A DNA stretch of 51,345 nt from Myroides sp. NP-2 (GTDB taxonomy: Bacteria; Bacteroidota; Bacteroidia; Flavobacteriales; Flavobacteriaceae). The stretch covers positions 1 to 51,345 of the forward strand of contig NZ_JACHTD010000019.1 of the NCBI RefSeq assembly GCF_014145665.1. The letters run 5' to 3'. A program made the translations under genes and the position numbers. Below the pieces are notes generated by a model that saw only the letters and a list, made by a program, of their open reading frames with translations, searched no databases and was not told the origin of the DNA. Each line of letters begins with the position of its first letter. The first letter of the stretch is position 1. This document shows, piece after piece, positions 24,969 through 30,494 of the stretch.

Positions 24969-25148
24969 TTATTCGCATACAAATTCATCAACTTGGCGAA
25001 GATCTTTCGTGATTTGTGTTATTGAAGAATTTTCTTCAGCACAATAGGTTGTATCACCACCACATGAGAAATTAACTGTAAAGCAATTGGCAAAACCTTG
25101 AGATGAAAAGGCTAAAAACGAAAACGGTAAAATGAATTTTTTCATCAT
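24969..25148 (-). CDS. Small secreted cysteine-containing peptide (59 aa)
   Basis: Read directly from the minus strand: ATGATGAAAAAATTC... to TAA, 59 residues. It begins with a signal peptide MMKKFILPFSFLAFSSQGFA, and the mature part starts NCFTVNFSCGGDTTYCAEE and continues through SSITQITKDLRQVDEF to the end VCE. It has four cysteines at 22, 29, 36 and 58, enough for two disulfides. It heads a row of GLPGLI and TonB-like genes. It could be a secreted effector, a precursor peptide, or a small periplasmic ligand. No known family recognised. That the frame is real rests on the signal peptide, the position and the spacing. Confidence 0.65.
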   Translation of the reverse strand: MMKKFILPFSFLAFSSQGFANCFTVNFSCGGDTTYCAEENSSITQITKDLRQVDEFVCE

Positions 25149-25290
25149 TAATGTTGCTCAGTATTACACCCCTATCCTCGGTTTTCAGTTGATTTTAGAG
25201 TGAAAGTAAACCGTAAAAAAGAGAAGTCCTAAAGTGTGTTTGAATGTTTAATGCATTAGTTTATAGTTGTTTGTATATCGTAGTTAAAAA

Positions 25291-25323
25291 TAAAAAAGGC
25301 TTTCAATAGTACTTGAAAGCCTT
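25291..25323 (-). terminator. Terminator of the ABC ATPase operon
   Basis: AAGGCTTTCAA / TTGAAAGCCTT, 11-bp perfect stem with a 6-base loop, and on the minus strand a run of six T. It begins 2 bases after the ATPase stop codon and separates that operon from the downstream peptide-GLPGLI operon. Confidence 0.85.
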
Positions 25324-25324
25324 G

Positions 25325-25915
25325 TTAAGTAGATTGGAGACTACCGTTATGCAGTTGCAATTGTTTGGTGCGAATGGAGGATAGTAGACCAGGAATATGA
25401 TTGACGATAAGAATCCCCTTGTTTTGTGCTTTTTCTTGTAAAATAGGAAGAAGTCGTTCTTGGAGCAGGGGAGACAATCCAGCAAAAGGCTCATCTAAAA
25501 GAATAAAGGGTTGAGGTAGATCCAATACGAATAATGTCTGAATCAGTTGTTGAATACCTGTAGAGAAGTTGTGAATAGGTTCGTTTTGCTTTGATTCAAA
25601 TTCGGGCCAAGTCCCATAGACTGTTGGCAATACATCACGTAGGCGCAATTGCTTGGGAAACATCGCGAATTGGGGTTTGAATGCAAAATATTTGGACAAG
25701 TGATGTCTTTGGCGAATGAGATGGTTATCAATCCTAAGATGGTAGTGTTGTGCTTTTTTGGTGCCAAATAAAATTTCCAATAAAGACGATTTTCCAGCGC
25801 CATTCGAACCGATTAGTTCTACAATATCTCCTGTTTGTAACGATAAATACACATTGTTTAACTGTGTTTTGTCGTTGAGACGATAGACAAGACTGTCGAG
25901 ATGTAAGGTTGCCAT
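25325..25915 (-). CDS. Short ABC transporter ATP-binding protein
   Basis: 196 residues, short for an ABC ATPase but with Walker A GSNGAGKS (36-43), Walker B FILLDEP (137-143) and switch His (VNHI, His173). The signature is FSTGIQQL (117-124), a variant of LSGGQ. No full permease gene is near. The only membrane partner is the small broken protein just upstream (4-base gap), so it may serve a minimal exporter, a Lol/Gld-like release function, or a transporter encoded elsewhere. It follows two lipoprotein genes in the same direction. Confidence 0.85.
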   Translation of the reverse strand: MATLHLDSLVYRLNDKTQLNNVYLSLQTGDIVELIGSNGAGKSSLLEILFGTKKAQHYHLRIDNHLIRQRHHLSKYFAFKPQFAMFPKQLRLRDVLPTVYGTWPEFESKQNEPIHNFSTGIQQLIQTLFVLDLPQPFILLDEPFAGLSPLLQERLLPILQEKAQNKGILIVNHIPGLLSSIRTKQLQLHNGSLQST

Positions 25916-25919
25916 AGAA

Positions 25920-26183
25920 TTAATGCATTAGTTGAGACACAAGCAAGGCTAAAAATAGATTGGTCAAAAATAACCAACCGAATAGTCGAAAGGGTTGTAT
26001 ACCACAATTTTAAAAATAGTAAAACTCATATTTGCGAAAGAACCAAAAGTATATCATGGTTAAGCCACAAGCGAAAATTGGAGTCAGATACCACAACAAC
26101 GGTAGGACAAGTAAACTCAAGCCTAGCGTTAAGGTCCAAGAAAGTAAATAGTACGGAAATAAAATTCGTATTTGGGTTATCAT
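25920..26183 (-). pseudogene. Small membrane protein interrupted by an in-frame stop
   Basis: The reading frame from ATG at 26183 (or 26192) encodes two hydrophobic helices and stops at TAA 26010-26012 after KYEFYYF. The same frame continues after the stop with NCGIQPFRLFGWLFLTNLFL and ALLVSQLMH, another membrane segment, and ends at 25920, 4 bases before the ABC ATPase start. Together this gives an 87-90-residue, three-segment membrane protein with one nonsense codon. A single base change could produce it. Readthrough, or a real short protein followed by a chance frame, are alternatives. Confidence 0.6.
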
Positions 26184-26245
26184 GAGTAGCATTTACGCTG
26201 GATTAGTATAGGGTAATGTACATCAATTTAGTTTAAATAACGTTT

Positions 26246-26998
26246 TTATTGGTCATTTTTGACTTCATACTGGTCTAGGATGTATTGGTTAATCTCAGCC
26301 TTATCTGATGATTTGGGATATTGACCTAAATCAATCCCATTTTTCCTGAAGAATATAAACGGAAATCCGAGGCGATCCTCATATTTTTGGGTTAAATAGG
26401 GGAGGAAAATATTTTTTTGAAGGATAATCCAATCCTCATTTAGAAAACCTAGTGTTTGAAAAGACGTTCCTTTTTTATAATTCTCGATATTTTGTACTTT
26501 ATCAAAAATAGCAACAAATTTAATCCCTTTATTAGCGTGTTTTGCTGCGAGTTCATTCATCTGTTGGAAATCTTGAATACAAATACCACAATTAGTGGAT
26601 GTTATATAGAATAACGCATCCCAATCCGCCACCTCAGATAAAGGAATTTTATTACTGTGGATGTCTAAAAAACCAGGTTGAAGCACTCTTTCGTTACTAG
26701 TGGAATCTACAAGTACTATTTTACTAGGGTTCATGCCTAGTTTATTGTAAATCCCCAGTAAGGCAAAGGTATAATCGTCTTCCGTTTTATATGCTTTTTC
26801 TAACATGTCACTGTTCCACGAGGTTAAATTTCCTTCCTCATTAAAAACCATGTGTTTTTTAAAGTCCGCGATGTCAGATGAATCTAAAGTTAGTACTTTG
26901 GGGAGAAAGGCTTTGATGTAGCGATCTTCAGGAGATTCTTTTTTACAAGCAATCAAGGCAAGAGAGAACATTAAGAGAAAACCTAGTTTTTTGAACAT
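26246..26998 (-). CDS. Lipoprotein with thioredoxin-like domain
   Basis: 250 residues. A lipoprotein signal peptide with lipobox LIAC (Cys18), an N-terminal domain of about 100 residues (YIKAFLPKVLTLDSSDIADF...MNPSKIVLVDS) and a TlpA/peroxiredoxin-like thioredoxin domain (about 115-245) with the active site CGIC (137-140) and a later FPFIFF strand. It should act as a periplasmic or surface thiol oxidoreductase anchored in the membrane. The N-terminal domain is shared with the neighbouring gene at 27026, so the two are paralogues with different C-terminal modules. Gap to that gene is 27 bases. Confidence 0.8.
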   Translation of the reverse strand: MFKKLGFLLMFSLALIACKKESPEDRYIKAFLPKVLTLDSSDIADFKKHMVFNEEGNLTSWNSDMLEKAYKTEDDYTFALLGIYNKLGMNPSKIVLVDSTSNERVLQPGFLDIHSNKIPLSEVADWDALFYITSTNCGICIQDFQQMNELAAKHANKGIKFVAIFDKVQNIENYKKGTSFQTLGFLNEDWIILQKNIFLPYLTQKYEDRLGFPFIFFRKNGIDLGQYPKSSDKAEINQYILDQYEVKNDQ

Positions 26999-27025
26999 AT
27001 TCAGATGGTTTAGTTATGTGATTAT

Positions 27026-27556
27026 TTAGCAGGAGGTAAAGGTTTTAGAGGAGGTTTTTACTAATAGGTAACAAGTACTACCACGTTGCGGAATACACAT
27101 ATCACCATCTCTATTCAAATAAGCACCATTTACTTGTCTTATGTATGGTTCATCCTTTTTACCAAATGTTGGGTATTTGTTTTCTGTTGGTGAACTACCT
27201 TCTGATATATGTAGTATTCTCTCCTTGTTATCCTCGTTGATGATGATAATCTTAGCAGGATTCATATTCAAGTCCCTGTATATTTTTAGTAGTACTTCTT
27301 TATATTCTTCGTCCGAAGGATACACATTGTCTAAGAACTCTCCATCCCTTGATTTTAGATGACCTTCTTCATCAAATATCATGTGCTTTTTAAAATGGTT
27401 TATTTGGGCATGGCTTAACTCAAGAATCTTTGGAAGATTGGCTTGAAGGTAGCTGTCTTTTGCATCAAATTCAGGTTTTACAACATCTTCTGAATCTGAT
27501 GAACAAGAAATAAATAAAGAGGCACTGAGTAAAAAGAATAGTATTTTTTTTATCAT
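27026..27556 (-). CDS. Paralogous lipoprotein with Cys-rich tail
   Basis: 176 residues; lipobox FISC (Cys18). The N-terminal domain clearly parallels the next gene: YLQANLPKILELSHAQINHF with KKHM(I/V)F(D/N)EEG and NMNPAKI in both. The thioredoxin module is replaced by a shorter end with MCIPQRGSTC (Cys154, Cys162) and a final Cys176, so the tail could form a disulfide or be a partner of the thioredoxin module next door. First gene of the minus-strand operon. No known function. Confidence 0.7.
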   Translation of the reverse strand: MIKKILFFLLSASLFISCSSDSEDVVKPEFDAKDSYLQANLPKILELSHAQINHFKKHMIFDEEGHLKSRDGEFLDNVYPSDEEYKEVLLKIYRDLNMNPAKIIIINEDNKERILHISEGSSPTENKYPTFGKKDEPYIRQVNGAYLNRDGDMCIPQRGSTCYLLVKTSSKTFTSC

Positions 27557-27649
27557 AAAGCTTGTTCCGTATTTTTTCCTTGTCCCGGTTTATAGTTGGT
27601 TAAAGATTTAAATATAATTGTTTAAGCTAGATTGGGTGTTAAGTAATTG

Positions 27650-27679
27650 AAAGATTAATGCAATTGGTAATTAATCTTT
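27650..27679 (-). promoter_or_regulatory. Leader hairpin of lipoprotein operon
   Basis: AAAGATTAAT / ATTAATCTTT, 10-bp perfect inverted repeat with a 10-base loop, between the putative promoter and the first lipoprotein gene. Confidence 0.4.
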
Positions 27680-27918
27680 GATTTGTACAAGGGTGTAATC
27701 TATTTCTGATATACAAACATAAATAATTAAAATTCAATTACTATATAATTATGTGATTAATTTAACATAAAATATAAGCCTAAGTTTAATGCAAGTTTTT
27801 AAACTAAAAACTTTACCTGTGATTAACGGAAAGTGTTGAGGTTTTCACACAGATTAGTAAAAGGAGAAAGATAGCTTGCAAATCAAAAAGCAAAACTTTT
27901 ATTTTCAATAGTTTTATA

Positions 27919-27926
27919 TATATTTG
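27919..27926 (+). promoter_or_regulatory. -7 box of the membrane protein gene
   Basis: TATATTTG matches TAnnTTTG, 22 bases before the start codon; weak -33. Confidence 0.5.
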
Positions 27927-27948
27927 TCTATAAACTAATAACAACAAT

Positions 27949-28374
27949 ATGGATAAAATGTTACAGCCAGCGCATTCAGGCGTTGCATATTTAGCATTGA
28001 TTTTTTTGATTATCGTAGTAATTAATGCTTTTGTAGGATTGAGCTCTAAAAAAGAGTTTACAGAAAAAGACCGCAAATTGGGTTTAATTGGGTTAATTTT
28101 CACTCACATCCAATTATTGTTAGGGATCATCTTGTATTTCGTTTCACCTTTAGTACAAAGTTTTAGTGTGGCGATGAAAGATTCTACCTTGAGATTATAT
28201 GCGTTAGAGCACCCGCTAATTAACGTTATTGCAATTGCATTAATCACAATTGGATGGTCTAAACACAAGAAAGCAACAACGAGTCAAGATAAATTTAAGA
28301 AGTTTGCTATTTTCTACACGATCGGATTAGTTTTAATCTTATCTAGAATTCCTTGGAAAGCATGGTTTGCATAA
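27949..28374 (+). CDS. Four-helix membrane protein (cytochrome b561-like, unnamed Bacteroidota family)
   Basis: 141 residues with four transmembrane segments: about 10-30, 46-67, 87-103 and 119-137. Histidines lie in the helices or close by (HSG in the first, THIQLLLG in the second, EHPLINVIAI in the third), a layout seen in haem-binding membrane proteins. In Bacteroidota genomes this family is often mislabelled as ribosomal protein L27 or called cytochrome B; it has nothing ribosomal in it. It is a single gene with its own promoter and terminator. Haem binding is an inference. Confidence 0.7.
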   Translation: MDKMLQPAHSGVAYLALIFLIIVVINAFVGLSSKKEFTEKDRKLGLIGLIFTHIQLLLGIILYFVSPLVQSFSVAMKDSTLRLYALEHPLINVIAIALITIGWSKHKKATTSQDKFKKFAIFYTIGLVLILSRIPWKAWFA

Positions 28375-28398
28375 ACCAAAAATAAAATAAAGTAATAG

Positions 28399-28430
28399 AG
28401 AGTGTTCCAAATGGGCACTCTTTTTTTTTG
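28399..28430 (+). terminator. Terminator of the membrane protein gene
   Basis: AGAGTG ... CACTCT stem around an 11-base loop, then nine T. Confidence 0.75.
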
Positions 28431-28791
28431 CGCTTTGCTCGCCACCTTCAACTCGTGTTTCCTTTTGTACAGCACCGTGTTGCCAGTATAGTGTTACTAT
28501 CATGACTCCATAATGCGTCTATTGAAAACGGCATTTTTAATAGACGCATTATGGAGTCACCATGGAGTCATTATGGAGTCACCTCGATTCAGTGTCGACC
28601 CGTTCTCCTTTTTTATGCGCTAACTTTTTTAAAAAGAGGTATAAGTGTTCGCTTTTGCTTTTTATTTTTAACATTCACGGCTGAATTTATTTACTACTTC
28701 GTTTGCTTATTTTTCTCTTTCACCCTCCTACTTTTTGTTTTGGTACACTTCTTGTTTTTAGCATACGGTCTATTTTTAAAATAGGGAAATT
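28431..28791. other. Intergenic region with long hairpin and T-rich tract
   Basis: 361 bases between the terminator and rlpA. It contains the 21-bp inverted repeat and triple direct repeat (separate entry), then about 190 T-rich bases on the plus strand. A 77-codon hydrophobic frame (28551-28784) starts inside the hairpin; I do not consider it a gene. Confidence 0.55.
28503..28583. repeat. 21-bp perfect inverted repeat plus three ATGGAGTCA copies
   Basis: Arms at 28503-28523 and 28539-28559 are exact reverse complements around a 15-base loop. The right arm ends in ATTATGGAGTCACC, and the next bases repeat ATGGAGTCATT and ATGGAGTCACC, giving three direct copies of ATGGAGTCA at 28551, 28562 and 28573 (11-base period). 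There is no T run, so it is not an ordinary terminator. Confidence 0.75.
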
Positions 28792-29301
28792 ATGAAGTAC
28801 TTTCAATATATTATTTTTGCCTTAACCATCATTACGTTATCCAGTTTTGAGGAAGCGGGTAAATTAAAAGAAAAATCGAGACCAGTTGCAAGTCAACTAA
28901 CACAAATTATAGATACAGTAGCTACGTTGGATTTACCTGTGGTAGATGAGACGGATTCTATTGTAATGGCTGAAGTTGAAGAGGATTATGAAATGGTGAA
29001 TCAAGAGACCAAAGCGTCTTATTATCACGATAAATTCACAGGTAGAAAGACAGCTAGTGGGCAAATTTTTGATAATACAAAATACACAGCAGCCCATAAA
29101 ACGCTACCCTTTGGGACAAAGATCAAAGTGACGAATTTAAAGAATAAACGCTCTGTTGTTCTGACGGTTACAGATCGGGGGCCTTTCGTAAAAGGCAGAA
29201 GTGTAGATGTATCCAAACGCGCTTTTATGGACCTTACTGACAATATTGGACGGGGTGTCTTAGACGTTAAGATTGAGCGCATTGTCGAAAGTACACAATA
29301 A
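28792..29301 (+). CDS. rlpA: RlpA-family septal ring lytic transglycosylase-like protein
   Basis: 169 residues: signal peptide (about 1-20), a spacer rich in Asp, Glu and Thr (about 25-75) and a C-terminal double-psi beta-barrel: ASYYHDKFTGRKTASG, FDNTKYTAAHKTLPFGTKIKV, VVLTVTDRGPFVKGRSVDVS, KRAFMDL. In RlpA this domain cleaves denuded glycan strands. The Asp of the DRGPF motif and the His in AAHKTLPFG are present. No SPOR domain is present, so it is the short form. Location periplasmic. Confidence 0.9.
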   Translation: MKYFQYIIFALTIITLSSFEEAGKLKEKSRPVASQLTQIIDTVATLDLPVVDETDSIVMAEVEEDYEMVNQETKASYYHDKFTGRKTASGQIFDNTKYTAAHKTLPFGTKIKVTNLKNKRSVVLTVTDRGPFVKGRSVDVSKRAFMDLTDNIGRGVLDVKIERIVESTQ

Positions 29302-29727
29302 GCAGATGACCGTTCCTATTTTCTAGTTTATAGGTGTTATAGGCTTAAAATATAAGTCACGCATTAGAGCAAAAAGATCGTATAGCATTAACCCTCTACG
29401 CAACGAATATTAGTAAAAAGTGTGTCAAAATTGGGGAAATAATCCACAATTCGAGGATGCATACCGCATGTTAATCGCCTTTTTGTTTTTTTAAAGAGAC
29501 GAAAAATAAAATAGTTACAAAAAAATACAAAAGAAGGCTGATCGGGTATCAGCCTTCTTTTATTTTATCTTGTTTTAAAAAAAAGATGGGGTAACATTTT
29601 TGTGCTTTTCTACCTAAAAATAAGGGGGATCTATTTATTTCATAACCAATCGAAGCTTATTTTATGCTATTAATGATGTAGACGTACATTGGCTGTTGCG
29701 TTCGCAATGTTCTGTTTACAAAGCGAA
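29302..29727. other. Intergenic region with terminator, no gene seen
   Basis: Contains the terminator at 29530-29560 after 228 noncoding bases following rlpA. No TAnnTTTG box with a proper -33 was seen in 29302-29528, so this is most simply a long rlpA 3' region. 29561-29727 holds nothing I can identify. Confidence 0.5.
29530..29560 (+). terminator. Terminator 230 bases after rlpA
   Basis: AAAGAAGGCTGAT / ATCAGCCTTCTTT, 13-bp perfect stem with CGGGT loop and T run. Confidence 0.85.
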
Positions 29728-29758
29728 TTGGTCGATTGGGAAATACTATTTATATTTG
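29728..29758 (+). promoter_or_regulatory. Promoter of the small-RNA candidate
   Basis: TTG (29728-29730), 20 bases, TATATTTG (29751-29758): full vegetative consensus with no gene behind it. Confidence 0.7.
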
Positions 29759-29764
29759 TTCTAA

Positions 29765-29909
29765 ATTATAAAGATAAATATCTACTATTCAGATTAGGGG
29801 CATTGTAGACGACTAATCGTAACGACATATTGCATGAGTTGTTTTTTTTAAATTGTTGAGATCATGTAAATTAAACCTCCATTGAATAACTTCGATGGAG
29901 GTTTTCTTC
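29765..29909 (+). ncRNA. Candidate small noncoding RNA (about 145 nt)
   Basis: A consensus promoter is followed by about 105 bases without a usable reading frame (the only ATG frames are six codons or fewer) and then a terminator hairpin AAACCTCCAT / ATGGAGGTTT (29873-29904) with T-rich tail. Inside, GATTAG ... CTAATC (about 29792-29818) can pair. No known RNA family was recognised: it does not show tmRNA, SRP or RNase P motifs. Transcript ends are estimates. Confidence 0.55.
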
Positions 29910-29946
29910 TTATAGCTATGGACGCTGATATCATCTGTTTCCTCAA

Positions 29947-30414
29947 TTACCAAGTGGTAAATGGATGCTTGGATAAATACGAATTGTAGTATTCCTTTTT
30001 ACCTGTGACTTCTTCCCCTAGCCACTTTGGTTTTTCAATCGTTTCATTTTCAGCTTGTAGCTCTACTTCTGCAAGAACAAGCCCTTCATTTTTACCGTGA
30101 AAGACATCGACTTCAAATAGATGGGATCCATGCGGAATTACGTATCGTGTTTTGGCAATGATATGATCTTCGCATAACTCCAGTAATGCTTGCGCTTCTT
30201 CGAAGTCAATTTCCTTCTCCCATTCAAAACGAGAGGTGCCCGATGCATTGCTCGCCCCTTTAATGGTGAGGTATCCTTGATCATTTTTTAGGCGAACGCG
30301 AACGGTTCGATTGGCATCGCTATTCAGATAGCCTTGAGCAATCGTGTTTTTTGAAACAGCTAAGGTTTCAAAATTTACTTTTTGTATCAGAAATTTTCTT
30401 TCGATTTCAATCAT
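29947..30414 (-). CDS. CYTH-domain protein (triphosphate hydrolase / class IV cyclase family)
   Basis: 155 residues, the usual length for bacterial CYTH proteins. The N-terminal EIERKFLI is the family signature; further acidic and basic tunnel residues lie in TVRVRLKNDQGYLTIKG, FEWEKEID, KTRYVIP, FEVDVFHG and LAEVELQ. Most bacterial members of this small type hydrolyse inorganic triphosphate or thiamine triphosphate; cyclase activity is less common. The gene is alone and faces the small-RNA candidate. Confidence 0.9.
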   Translation of the reverse strand: MIEIERKFLIQKVNFETLAVSKNTIAQGYLNSDANRTVRVRLKNDQGYLTIKGASNASGTSRFEWEKEIDFEEAQALLELCEDHIIAKTRYVIPHGSHLFEVDVFHGKNEGLVLAEVELQAENETIEKPKWLGEEVTGKKEYYNSYLSKHPFTTW

Positions 30415-30494
30415 AGGATATAAAATAAAGGTGTAAATTTATGCCAAGTTAGGGTTGTTTTGATCCAAATGTTAAGAAAAAAACATATTTTTAA

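Larger units (their letters stand above)
27557..27948. other. Divergent intergenic region (392 bases), regulatory signals only
   Basis: No gene seen. Read to the left it carries a TATGTTTG -7 box (minus strand, 27714-27721) for the lipoprotein operon and the hairpin at 27650-27679 in the resulting leader of about 150 bases. Read to the right it holds the -7 box of the membrane protein gene. Confidence 0.6.

Noticed and set aside
28551..28784. 77-codon hydrophobic reading frame before rlpA
   Set aside because: It starts inside the long inverted repeat; its Phe/Leu content simply reflects the T-rich strand, and no promoter or conserved pattern supports it.
29302..29909. 6S RNA, tmRNA or SRP RNA in the gap after rlpA
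   Set aside because: None of the expected motifs or the closed rod structure could be traced; the candidate RNA is kept as unassigned.
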